A stretch of DNA of 64,000 nucleotides from Climacium dendroides. Lineage: Eukaryota; Streptophyta; Bryopsida; Hypnales; Climaciaceae. The translations under genes were made by a program, and so were the position numbers. Positions within the stretch are counted from its first letter, which is position 1. The number at the start of each line of letters is the position of its first letter. Below are positions 11,269 through 21,203 of the stretch, in pieces. The notes under the pieces were generated by a model, which was given only the letters and a program-made list of their open reading frames with translations, had not been told where the DNA came from and did no database searches. The stretch is from the NCBI GenBank assembly GCA_950106755.1, contig OX467089.1, positions 26,455,345-26,519,344 on the forward strand, given 5' to 3'.

Positions 11269-11520
11269 ATTCTAAACCTATTAAGATTAAGTGCATGTAA
11301 GAAATATACTTATAGATATTAGAGCCTCACCGGTGATTATAATAAGTTCTAACAATCATCTCGTTGTGAAGGAGCAAATGCAGAGGTTGTCTGCATAACG
11401 GAAGTCTTCCCGTGCTTTGCTGCTGTAAGTCAAATGGACAAATTGTGCACTTGTCCACTGTCCTCATTCTGTCCATTACAATCTATTCCATAAAATGTGG
11501 ATCAGTTGTGCACAATATAA

Positions 11521-11727
11521 CTACCCTCTACAACCCTTTTGCGGTCGAAATCGCGCGAAGCCGAAATCCACAAGGCGGACACGCACAACCATAATATTCC
11601 ATGCATTAGCATCCCCATGAAGCAGCTTGCACGTGTGGACTGCACTTAGTGCTTGAAGTGCTGCACTGGCTACCTCCTCGGTCAGATTTCTGTAAATTTC
11701 AGCAGAAATTTGTTGTTCGGTGACCAA
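11521..11727 (-). pseudogene. protein-kinase-like fragment
   Basis: The minus strand encodes AALQALSAVH, then LLHGDANAWNIMVV, then RLVDFGFARF. These resemble a kinase catalytic loop (HGDxxxxN in place of HRDxxxxN), the following strand, and the DFG metal-binding motif in correct order and roughly correct spacing. Everything upstream and downstream of the kinase core is missing. Its upstream side (minus strand) abuts a CACTA-like terminus ending at about 11771, so it may be a gene piece carried by a transposon. Confidence 0.55.
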
Positions 11728-11771
11728 AACAACGTCACTGAAACAACAGAATTTCTGCGTTTTCTACTAGT
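11660..11771. mobile_element. one terminus of a CACTA-family element
   Basis: Read on the minus strand from 11771, this begins CACTAGTAGAAAACGCAGAAATTCTG, the same kind of end as the complete CACTA elements at 49430, 51151 and 28271 (CACTACTAGAAA), with a nearby inner palindrome AACAACAGAAATT... / ...AATTTCTGTTGTT-like. I could not find the opposite end. Confidence 0.4.
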
Positions 11772-11990
11772 GAGTGGAACCGAAACTGAGTGCAAGTTGT
11801 AGGAAAATCGGATATATACATGCGAAAAATGAAATAGTAGGTAGACCGGATTCCATTCAATTAGAAATTTCAAATTGGTCGGGACCGGAAACCCATCCGA
11901 AATTAACCTAGAAACTGGATTAGGGTTGGACCGGATGTGAAGCCGTCAAACCGGAAAATAGTCATTATGACCACGGCGGAGTCCTGGGAC

Positions 11991-11998
11991 TATTTAAA
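11991..11998 (+). promoter_or_regulatory. TATA-like box upstream of the element B ORF
   Basis: TATTTAAA about 228 bases before the ORF start, matching in position the TATATAAG of copy A. Confidence 0.35.
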
Positions 11999-12218
11999 GA
12001 CCAAGCCTGCCAGTCTTACCCCTTTCATTTCCTCGCGAGGTTGGGCGCTCCTCATGTTGTTTACAGCATTTGGTACCCTCGTGTCAAGAGAGTGTGATTC
12101 AATAGAATTTTAGTATTTCCAGTTGAGATCGGAGAGAGAAAGAAAGGAACGGGACGTGCGGCTAGGAGCGGGTGAGGTAGAATCGGTGAGGAAATCCATG
12201 TGAGAGGAGATCCACCCT

Positions 12219-13853
12219 ATGCCGTTGATACGTCGAAAGAAAACGAGGTCGTCAAGATCTGGTCCGGTCGAGGTGAAACTCCGGAAGATATTTCTAGTGA
12301 TTCCCTCAGACGAACAGGAGAAGGACCAACTCATAGAAGACTTAGCTTCTATGGGTTGCTCGGGGTTCATTGAAAAACCTTAGGGATTCCGGGAGGAGAG
12401 AATGGTGAAGGAATTCTTGGGCAAATTGTCCAATGAATTCGATAACACTTTGAGAGGGAATCCGTCCCTCTGGACTAAGGAAGTCTGGAGGGGAATGTAT
12501 GATTTCTGAGTAGGGGATCTTGGGATGGCTGGTTGGAAGGATGAATTCATCCGGGGGAAGTTCCATGGCGTTCCCAACCCTAAGGACGGATATGCAGTTG
12601 ACGACTGCATAAACGACCGACACTGTCGTCTTTTGAGGTTTCTGATTCCGATCCTCCATCTAGAGAAACCGATGAGGGTAACAATCACCCTAGGGAATAC
12701 CATTTTCGGTTCCCTGAGCGGAATCCGGAACGTGGATTGGGCCCGGATTATTTTTGATCTAGTAACCCAGCTCATCGGGAGGGTAGGAAAGAGTAGGGCT
12801 ACACCCATATGCCCGTACTTGTACCACCTGTACCACAACCATCAGCTCCTAACGGTTGATGAGGAGAAGGAGTGGAAGGCTCAGGGAGCTCTCTTGAAGT
12901 ATGGGGAATCAGAAGAAGACGATGAAGCGGAATCGGTTCTAGATTCAGATCCGAAAACGGAAGAGGAGGAGGAGGAGGTAATGCCACCGATCAAGCGACA
13001 AAAGACAACTCCTCCCCATGGGCGAGGAACACCTCCAGGACATGGCTCGTCAACCCCAGAGGAGAAACGGAAGGGTGTTATGGAGGAAGAAGTGGATCCA
13101 CGGGATCCATTCAATAATTTGATTGGCATTCTTTCCAGTGTTCAGGCAGATTGAGAGGTGAAGCATCTGACCCTGCAGGCGATCGGAAGACTGGTGGATG
13201 CGCCGCCAGACAGCCAACTACCAGCAAAGGTAGCCGACTGTATCACCAATCCGGCCGAGTACCGGAGGCGGGCGGAAGAAGTAATCCGACTTCAGATAGA
13301 GGCGGATACCCTGAACGTGGAAAATCTCATCCTAAGAGAGGATGCAGTCGCCACGTTGGAGATAGCAGAGGAAATACGACGGGTAGCGAACCAGGTGAAG
13401 GACATTCTTGGAGTACCTGGGGCGGCCGCCACCAAGGCCAAGCTATTCGACGACGAAGTCCATAAGGAGAAGAAACTATCCGGTGCTAGGATAGTAAGGA
13501 TTCTCATGGAATACGCGGAGCGGGTTGAGACGGCGTTGAAGGAGGTACGGATTTCAGCGGATCGGATTGAAGAGAGTAGTCGGAAGCTGATAGGAGCTAA
13601 GGAGGTCCCTCTGTCGGAACTCTCCCTACCAGAAGAATTTCCGAATGTGACAGTTGTTGAAGAAGAGAAGAATAAGACTCCCAAGCCCAAGATGACTGTA
13701 CAGACATCTAAACCGGCAAACACCCCAGAATCCGCCATCGATCTGGAATCCACACCCGATTCCGGTCAGGCCGATCTAGTTCCAAAACCTGTGGATGGGG
13801 AACGGAACCGGAACTTGACTGAAATCTTCGAGGGGAAGGTAGTCCTACCTTAG
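12219..13853 (+). pseudogene. element B ORF: unknown protein, same family as in element A
   Basis: From the ATG at 12219 (MPLIRRKKTRSS) one frame of 545 codons runs to TAG at 13853, interrupted only by three nonsense codons: TAG after FIEKP and TGA after SVQAD, both where copy A has Trp, and TGA after MYDF, where copy A has Arg. There are no frameshifts. Blocks shared with A include EVKLRKIF, REERMVKEFL, NPKDGYAVDDCI, HCRLLRFLIPILH, NTIFGSL, KSRATP, LLKYGES, KRQKTTPPHGRG, then helical coiled-coil-like sequence, SELSLPEEF, and a C-terminal DGERNRNLTEIFEG. Function unknown. B is therefore better preserved than A. Confidence 0.7.
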
Positions 13854-14015
13854 GGTTAGGATTGTAGATAGTAAAAGTTTTTGTACATACTAGAGGAGTT
13901 AGATCGGAACCGGATTCTATCCGGTGGTTGGTAGGTAGGTAGGATCGGAAGTTTAGCCGGAAAATGCAGTTGGATTCCGTGACACTTTTTGCCTTTTTGC
14001 ACTTTTGTGGTTTTG

Positions 14016-14023
14016 TATATAAA
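14016..14023 (+). promoter_or_regulatory. TATA box of element B, downstream of the ORF
   Basis: TATATAAA followed about 10 bases later by a purine-rich AGAAGGGAAGGGAGAG run. Either a U3 promoter or, if the true LTR starts here, part of a polypurine tract. Confidence 0.45.
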
Positions 14024-14548
14024 CCTGCCCTAAGAAGGGAAGGGAGAGAAAAAAAACCTTCTTTTGCAAAATTCTTTGGTGTCATCTGTTTTTGCTATTG
14101 TATGTCTGTGCCATGAGAGTTGTGTGCCTGCTGTATGACCGGAAGTGAGGAGAGCAAAGAGAGAAGTTAAGAGTTGACATCTTCTCCCCTTAGTGTATTT
14201 TATTCTTCAAGTTTTAGTGCATGTGAGTAGGTATTAAAAGAGTTGGGAGTGCGCTTCAGTTCCTCAGCGTGTTTAGAGTTTGAGATTCCGGGTGAGAAAA
14301 TCGTTGTTAGGCTGGGCGGATAGGGAGGGATTTTCTACTTGCGCTAGAACTCCTGGGTGGAAAATCCGGTTGAGTGTCTGATCTCCTGTAAGGTCTTGCT
14401 GCCATACTTGATAAACAGAATAGTGTTGACTAAGCTAACTCATCCTAAATTGTGTAATGAAGCCAAATACTTCACAGGATCTCGTGGGTTCGATCTTTAG
14501 AGTCACTTAGTTATACTTTAAAAGAGTTTTTGGGAGTATAACAAGGAA

Positions 14549-14837
14549 TTTACTTACTTTGTACTGCGACAAATACATCCCGCAAGTATCTAGTCTCATG
14601 GAAAAGGAAGCAGGCTCTTCTTAGCACCACAGTCTAAACCAAGAGGCCTCAAACCACAACATCAAACATTGTCGGACAGTAAAATCTAAATGACGTTACT
14701 ACACCATTATTTTAGAGTCAAGCTAAAAATCAACCAAGTGCAAGAAAATAGAAGTCCATAGAAGTCCACACTTAGAACAAATCAAAGTTATCACAGTTCA
14801 TTGTATCGTGTAGTTAACGGAGTCTCTACTTGTGTAC
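14549..14837. other. spacer between element B and the TrpRS fragment
   Basis: Low-complexity-free AT-rich sequence. Nothing recognised. Confidence 0.4.
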
Positions 14838-15134
14838 CCACTTGGCGAACATGAATGGAACCAGATGTCCAAAATGCAGAGCCTCTGACGACGGTCCTCG
14901 TCCTGTGTACAAGTAGAACCTCTCTCCCTTCTCAAAGGAGTCGAGGATTTTGTCGAAGTCCCGATGAGCGAAGAAGATGTTCCAGCGAAGAAAAGCATGT
15001 GCAGGGCAATTAGTGAGACGCTCTACGCGCGACACCATGTCCGTGTCCATCCTGCCGCAACCGAAGTTGACAATTAGCTCGTGCTAGTTGATCTTGCCAC
15101 CCTTCTTGGCCCCCACTTCCCACGGAATCACCAC
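14838..15134 (-). pseudogene. orphan exon of cytosolic tryptophanyl-tRNA synthetase
   Basis: The minus strand gives VVIPWEV, LIVNFGCGRMD, SRVERLTN, AFLRWNIFFAHRDFDKILD, FEKGERFYLYTGRGPSSEAL, then HFGHLVPFMFAKW and a GTACAC donor-like site. This is the class I active-site region of eukaryotic TrpRS, with the HIGH-type motif reading HFGH and the adenosine-binding GRGPSS loop. One nonsense codon (TAG after GGKIN) and some changes at positions that are usually conserved (for example RW for RR) mark it as dead. No other TrpRS exon is visible. Confidence 0.8.
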
Positions 15135-15777
15135 TTAGGCGGCATCCGAGGGCATCCTAGTCTGGATTCGTACATTAACATTTACAATAGACATTCACGT
15201 AAAATTCTAAATTCGTAAGAAAATGGCAACATGCAACGAAGTCATTCAGAGTGCACCGAAAGAAACCGGCATTCCCAAACCCAACGCAACAAAAAACTGC
15301 ACACGCACAACAAGTAACTTTTCCCAATGCAGCTCTAATCAATATCTGAAACTCCGACGACAATGAAATAACTCATCCACAAGAGAGAAACAAAAAATCC
15401 TAATGGAACTCCACACCAATAAAAATATCCTGTTTGCAAACCCTAATTAGCCAGACGACCAAAAATCAACTCGGCTTAATTGTAACGAGCAAGTCCCCAT
15501 ATCTTTGGATTTGTCTAGGATCACACAAGATCGAAATGGCAAGAACTCCTAATCAGTCATGCAAGTTCAGGGTTCATGAGGTTTAATCCAACCACGGTCC
15601 TAGAAAAAAAATTCAAGAATACAAAAATGAGGCACGATGGAGGATTGCACCTTCCGCAATCTTCCGACCCAACTTCACAAAAACAGGTTCAGAGAAAAAC
15701 TGACCCCTTGCATAAAGCTTCCACTTGGGGTCGTTCATCAAAAGCTTCAAAGCGGGGTTGTCCATCAACTTTATGAT

Positions 15778-15822
15778 GGGTTTAGGGTTTAGAGTTTAGG
15801 TTTAGGGTTAAGGGTTACATGG
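15778..15822 (+). repeat. short interstitial telomere-like tract
   Basis: GGGTTTAGGGTTTAGAGTTTAGGTTTAGGG-type degenerate copies of the plant telomere heptamer TTTAGGG. Single similar units recur near 16395 and 16430. Confidence 0.6.
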
Positions 15823-15839
15823 ATATTCCCGAAAATTTG

Positions 15840-16730
15840 ACATACTTTTTTGGGGCTAAGATTTTGGCTACCCCCCCATTATCGACTATTGCGCATCCAA
15901 TGGTGAAATATCCCGCCCTAAAAGTCTCACCATTTGAGAGATATAGCAGCTTTGACTTTTTTGGGGTGAGTTGACTTTCTTGGTTTGAGGGTATTTTGAA
16001 GTTTGGAGTAGACCTATCCCTCTATTTGTGGGTGTTGTGAATCCAATGGTGGTATTTGTTTCTCCAAAAGAGTTTAGGGTCGGAAATTATGAGCATTTTA
16101 AAAGTAGAGTTTAGGGTTGGTATCTTTGTGAGTTTGAGGAATTTTGGAGATTAGAGGGTACCTACCCCCCCCCATTTCAAAGGGTCCTAAATGCAATGGA
16201 GTAATAAAATGCCCAAACATAGGGCTTTTTTTAAGAGATATGGCCATTTTGACTTTGGAGGCCCCTAGAATTGACTTTTTGAAGATGATTGATTTTGGAG
16301 TTTTGCCCTAAAGCAATGTTGTAGGTCTAGGAATGAGTGTTTTAGATTGGTATGTGATTTGATGATAAGGTTTTGTATGCATGAATTAGAGATGGTTTAG
16401 GATTTAGGGTTCATGGATTTAGGGTTACAAGAGCGTTCCTTAGGCTTTTGGTTTTTTAGGCATGGTTTTTATTGCACCTATCCCCCCCCATTTGTAGACG
16501 TTGCGAATCCGAAAATGTTGGTTTGAGCCTAAATTTTTTCTTCGTTTGTGAGATATAGCATCTTTGACTTTAGGGTTTAGAAGTTTGACTTTGCAATTGT
16601 GGCTTCGTTTTGAAAACACCAAAAGTGGAAGATATCTTTTTGAAATGGGCTTCAGGAAAGCTTCTCAAAAATGTCTTGTTGGGCTAAAAATAGCAACTTC
16701 TATTTTGGACCAAAATCGTTGTTCAAGGGT
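15840..16730 (+). repeat. degenerate repeat field
   Basis: A block containing CCTAYCCCCCCATT, then about 15-20 bases, then a GCRAATCCAATGG-like motif, recurs near 15869, 16010, 16160 and 16477 with intervening GAGATATAGCA...TTTGACTTT phrases. The units are too decayed to delimit. No coding potential. Confidence 0.55.
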
Positions 16731-16734
16731 GTGT

Positions 16735-17580
16735 TGACTTTCGGATAGGGCCGCGAATGATTATTTAGAGTGGATGACCTCATAGGTCTTGGTCGTGGGA
16801 CTCCAAAATGACATGGCACTTTGCGATTGGACGTTTGATGCATGAGATACAAGCGGATGAAGTTTGTTTGATCAAACTTCATCTATCGATTGTGGTGAAT
16901 GAAAATATTGGATGATAAAGTGAAAGATGTTTTTGGAAAGCTAAGAGAAGAAACTATAAGGTGGGGCCTTTGTTTTTTTTCCAAAAATAGATTTTTAGGG
17001 TTGACATACAATGCATAGCCACACAAACACTTTTGCATGAAGAAGGGCAATCAAAATCGGAAGGCACGAGGTTGTAGGTCTTGCTCATGGGACTCCAAAA
17101 TGACGTGGCACTTGTCGATTGGACGTACCATGCATGAGATACAAGCGGATGAAGTTCGGTTTAATGAAACTTCATCCATCGATTGCCATTGATGAGAATG
17201 TCGGATGATAAAGGTAAAGATGTCTTTGGAAAGCCAGGACAAGCATCTATAAGGTCGGGCTTCTGCATTTTTCCAAAAAAAGATTTTGAAGGTTGACATA
17301 CAATGGATGGCCACCCAAATACTTTTGTATGAAGAATGGCAATTGAAATCCGAAAGCACGAGGTTGCAGGTCTTGGTCGTGGGACTCCAAAATGACGTGG
17401 CACTTGGCGATTGGACGTTCCATGCATGAGATATGAGCGGATGAAGTTCGGTTTGGTCAAACTTCATTCGTTGATTGCCGTCGATGAGAATGTCGGATGA
17501 TAAAGTGAAAGATGTTTTTGGAAAGCTACAAGAAGCATCTATAACGTGGGGCCTTTGCTCTTTTCCAAAAATTGATTTTT
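16735..17580 (+). repeat. three tandem copies of an approximately 285-bp repeat
   Basis: The phrase GGTCTTGGTCGTGGGACTCC, then AAAATGACGTGGCACTT, GATTGGACGT and GCATGAGATACAAGCGGATGAAG, starts near 16793, 17076 and 17366. Each copy continues through AATGTCGGATGATAAAG and GATGTTTTTGGAAAGC. The spacing of 280-292 bases gives the period. Apparent reading frames inside are repeat artefacts. Confidence 0.85.
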
Positions 17581-17583
17581 AAC

Positions 17584-17940
17584 ATGAACAACATTCATGA
17601 CCTTTAAAATACGTTAGTTGCTATATTTAAGGGTTTCAAATGCTTAAATCTCATGGCTAACGCTTGAATTTCCTTTATAAAAAAATTTGTACAAGTTCCA
17701 ATCATTTGGAATTCATGTGTGATGATTTTATTTTGAAATTCATGTGTGAATAGCATGCACGACATTAATGAGTCTTAAAATACAACAGTTGTTGTATTTA
17801 AGGGTTTCAAATGCTTAAATCTCATGGCTAACGCTTGAATTTCCTTTATAAAAAAGTTTGTACAAGTTCCAATCATTTGAAGGATTCCTAATCCATGAGT
17901 TTATTTTGAAATTCATGTGTGAATAGCATGCACGACCTAA
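17584..17940 (+). repeat. two tandem copies of an approximately 175-bp repeat
   Basis: The segment with GGGTTTCAAATGCTTAAATC, TCATGGCTAACGCTTGAATT and TACAAGTTCCAATCATTTG occurs at about 17628 and 17803 and ends each time in GAATAGCATGCACGAC. Confidence 0.85.
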
Positions 17941-18762
17941 CTTTAATCTGCCATAACTATTGGACAGTAGTTCCAAATGACTTGAAACTTTGCCACATTA
18001 TAGATCAACTACTTAAATACTCCCATACCAACTTTCAACTCAATCTAAGTTATTGTCCAACTTTGGTGGACATTACCCCGATACTGACTTTCTAAACCTT
18101 CACTGCCTCCATATCCCGGTTGTATTTTGTACCTAACTCTTAGATCTTAAGTCCATTGAAGCTAAAATTTTGACACAAAATAGAAGATAAGATAAGAAGA
18201 GTACCCTCCAAGTTTCACGTTGATATCACAAAAATCTAATAAGAATGACGCTCCTCCATATACCCTCCTTGGCTGCCTTGAAATCCAAACACCTCCACTT
18301 CAACGCCTCATAACTTTTTCTCCATAGTGGATCTAGATTTGAAACTTGGCACACTTATGTATTAACTTTTCAAAAGCCCAGATCCAAAATATAGCACTCA
18401 ACCAATATTCTTGCAAAATGTTACACAAAAGCTCCCCAAATCAATACTTTACTTCAAATAAACCTCCCATAACAACAACACAACTCACTCACTCAAGTAT
18501 GAAGTACCCCCACCTCCTCCAACCCTTTAAGAGACAAGAAAAAAAAAGAGAGAGCAAAGGACCAGCCCTTGCCTCTAGTAGCCACCACAAACCTCGCCAG
18601 CGAGCCGCTAGCTAACCCTAACTTCAACTCCACTACCCTAGTATCAACTACTAACAACCGGTTATCAACCGGCAACAACATAGTCAAGACTAAGGCTCCT
18701 AACACTTACATACCCCACGACTAACAACTCACAACATACAATACTAACAACTAATTTTTCAA
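17941..18762. other. spacer before the ParB-like cluster
   Basis: Contains a segment typical of repeat-derived plant DNA (phrases around GAAACTTTGCCACATTATAGATC) but no gene or delimited repeat that I can support. Confidence 0.3.
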
Positions 18763-19165
18763 CTAACAAGATGTCTAATTAAAATAGTAGACGGCCCACA
18801 TCACGACATCGTTGCTGATGATCAGTACATCATTCGTACATTGCAGAAGGACATTGTTGAATCTGTTAAGAATCAGCTTATACAACTCGGCCACATTAAG
18901 CAGCGGCAGCAGGTTTGCCTTACTCCCGTGGATGCAAACAAGAAGCTCCTTAAGACAAAGCCTCAGAAATGGGATGAAATTAAGCATGGCAAATTCATGA
19001 TTATCAATGGGCAACATAGTAGTACAACTTCTATGCAACTTCAGGACATACTCCCTCACGGAGAGAAGCGCAGAACTGAGTTGCAAGCGTGAGATGCGTT
19101 TATTGTGTGGAGCCTGGATGCTAGTAAATTGAGAAACATTTTCAGGTTTTACAATTGTACAAACC
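18763..19165 (+). pseudogene. ParB-like domain exon of a decayed gene cluster
   Basis: One frame reads VDGPHHDIVADDQYIIRTLQ, QLIQLGHIKQRQQVCLTPVD, KTKPQKWDEIKHGKFMIING, QHSSTTSMQLQ, then DAFIVWSLDASKLRNIF and FYNCTNHLN. The INGQHS core preceded by a basic strand resembles the ParB/sulfiredoxin-type nucleotide-binding motif (IDGxHR). That assignment is by motif only. One nonsense codon (TGA before DAFIVW) sits where the local context suggests Trp. The gene is broken after TNHLN at about 19165 and appears to resume at 20866. Confidence 0.5.
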
Positions 19166-20865
19166 ACCTGAATCTCGTTGTCGTGCTGGAAATGCTCACA
19201 TTATATAAAAAATGTATATGCATATAATTTAGATAGATTTAAATGTTTATAAGATTATAAAGAAGATGACGTCAGTTGAGGTGGATTCAAGGTGACGCCT
19301 TCTCTCTCCGACTATATAGAGAAGGATTCATTTGAAAGATTCATCTCATTTGATATTTTTCTTCTTCGTGTTTATTTTAGATTGTATCATGTCGAACTGG
19401 AGGGTTTTTTCTGAGTCTCAAGATGAAGGATCTCAACCGGAGCGTGAATTTGCAATCCTCAAATTCTTGCAGATGGAGTGATATTTTGATTGGAACTCTA
19501 GTTTTTTACCTCTATTAAATGTGTGTTGGATTTTAATTCTTCATTCCATATTTGGAATGAATTTCTATTATAGTCTTATGTTTGTGGAATAGTATGAGGA
19601 AAATATTCTAATAGTTTGCCTTCTAAATATAAAGAGATAGTTGTAGAGAGAGAAATAGAAGCTTTGGGAGTGAGTTAGGGGCTGACCCCACTTGTTGGTG
19701 ATTAAAGTGAAGATAGAGTGAAGATAGAAGGAAGATAGAGTGAAGATAAAGGGAAGTTAGAGTGAAGATAAAGGGAAGTTAGAGTGAAGATAAAGGGAAG
19801 TTAGAGTGAAGATAGAGTGAAGAAAAAGGGGGGGTACTTTTCTTTTTCTCTCCCGTTGGGATTTAAGGAAGGCTCCGAATGTTGGGAGGCCTATGGTTTT
19901 TTTTGGGTTGGAAGGAGTTTTTCAATGAAATTTAGAGAAGTTATGTATCATGGTGTGTAGTTTCAAAAAATATCTCACTTTCTTGATTTGAAGTTGTAAA
20001 TCAAAAGTTGTGCTAGTTTGAGTGGAGGGGAATTTGTTGCCTTTGAAATTAAGAGGCAGAGATTTTGACCAGCCATAAAAGACGGACAGGTTCTTGGTTT
20101 GCAATGAAAATTAGAGGGTGTTTAGGAAATTGTGTTAGCTTTCTATAAAGCTATCATTCGTTTTATTTGAAGCTTGTATGAGTGAGTTATGAGTGTGAGA
20201 GTGAAAGATGGTCTGCTGCCTTTTTTTTCTCAAGACTGAAACTTTGGATGGACGCAGAAGTTGGACAGAGTCTTAGAATTGTTTGAAAATTGTAGAAGAA
20301 GTAGAAGTTTGCATTAGCTTTCTGAAAAACTATCACTCATCTGATTTGGAGTTGTGAAGCAAGGGTGGCACTTATCCAAAGTTCAGCTTGGAGTTTGGAG
20401 GAGTGTTGGAGTCTGGAGGAGTATTGAAGACTTGTGTATGTGTGTGTGTGGCTTGTGGCTTTGTAAACTTTGTTGTTGCGGGCAGCTTGGGTAACACCAA
20501 CGCTAGCCTCATTTTGTGTTGTGGGTGACGAAGTGGGGTTAATGGCCCACATGGTCGAAACTTGCTTGTTCTCACGGTGAAAGCTTGTTTTTTAAAGCTG
20601 GTCACCGGGAGTTTGAAAGTTTAGGAGCCCATCATTCGGACGGTTCAGCTCGTGATCTGGCCGTCCCGTTTTACTCGTCCCAAGACTTGTTTCTTATCAC
20701 ACTACCCTTACCTTGGCTCATATAGAGCCAGCCATACAGGATAGGCCAACGGGGACCAGTTTGAAGACGAAGTAGAAGATTTGACGCGACAACGATTTTC
20801 TTATTTCTTAGGCCATTTCTGGTTGTAGCCAGAATCCCCGTGACTTCTCGAGGCAAACCGCTCTC
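19166..20865. other. approximately 1.7-kb interruption of the ParB-like gene
   Basis: The segment separates CTNHLN from the LHDIVQPIWGN continuation. It includes AT-rich sequence, a minisatellite, a short GT run near 20435, and no coding frame of note. It may be an insertion or a decayed intron; I found no TIRs or clear target duplication. Confidence 0.4.
19704..19826 (+). repeat. purine-rich minisatellite, AGAGTGAAGATAAAGGGAAGTT unit
   Basis: Tandem 22-bp units and 10-12 bp sub-units of GTGAAGATAGA type. Strongly purine on the plus strand. Confidence 0.85.
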
Positions 20866-21004
20866 TACACGACATCGTCCAACCAATTTGGGGAAACTAG
20901 ATCATTAATTGCCGCAATATTTGGATTGCTTACAAGCGTCCCATGGATATGGAATCGGAGGGGTCTACACGAAAGAACGGAGTAGTTTTCAACTGTGCAG
21001 ATTA
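20866..21004 (+). pseudogene. continuation exon of the ParB-like gene
   Basis: The frame gives LHDIVQPIWGN, a TAG, IINCRNIWIAYKRPMDMES, then RKNGVVFNCADYTV. It reads as the natural continuation of the FYNCTNHLN end of the previous exon. The stop falls in a WGN-Q-II context, so Gln (CAG) to TAG is the simplest reading. Confidence 0.4.
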
Positions 21005-21203
21005 TACGGTGGGTACTATTGTATGAGGTTTATCGTCGGGTCGACGATACTTGCTCTATTGATCTGAAAGTAGATTTTCCCACGATTGCCTTGTTGCTTC
21101 TCTCTGCTGTGTGAAAATTGTTGTTACTATAGTCATTGTAGTACTTGTGAAAATTGTTCAAATCACACTGACTTGCGGACTTTATTGTCTTCGCATTCTG
21201 CAG

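Larger units (their letters stand above)
11900..14548 (+). mobile_element. LTR-type element copy B
   Basis: This is the plus-strand counterpart of copy A: upstream TATA-like box, ORF of the same family, second TATA box, then the shared terminal blocks (CAGTTCCTCAGC, GGCGGATAGGGAGGGA, GGGTTCGATCTTTAGAGTCACT, GAGTATAACAAGGAATT). No primer-binding site follows, so it is a solo or 3'-truncated copy. It lacks about 400 bases present in A between the GATAAACAGAAT block and the terminal block. The left boundary is not sharply visible (somewhere in 11780-11930). Confidence 0.6.

Noticed and set aside
13292..13753. A 153-codon minus-strand Ser-rich frame
   Set aside because: Antisense shadow of the element B ORF, which aligns with copy A on the plus strand.
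17051..17467. A 138-codon minus-strand frame
   Set aside because: It spans the 285-bp tandem repeat and repeats itself with the unit; it has no protein-like features.
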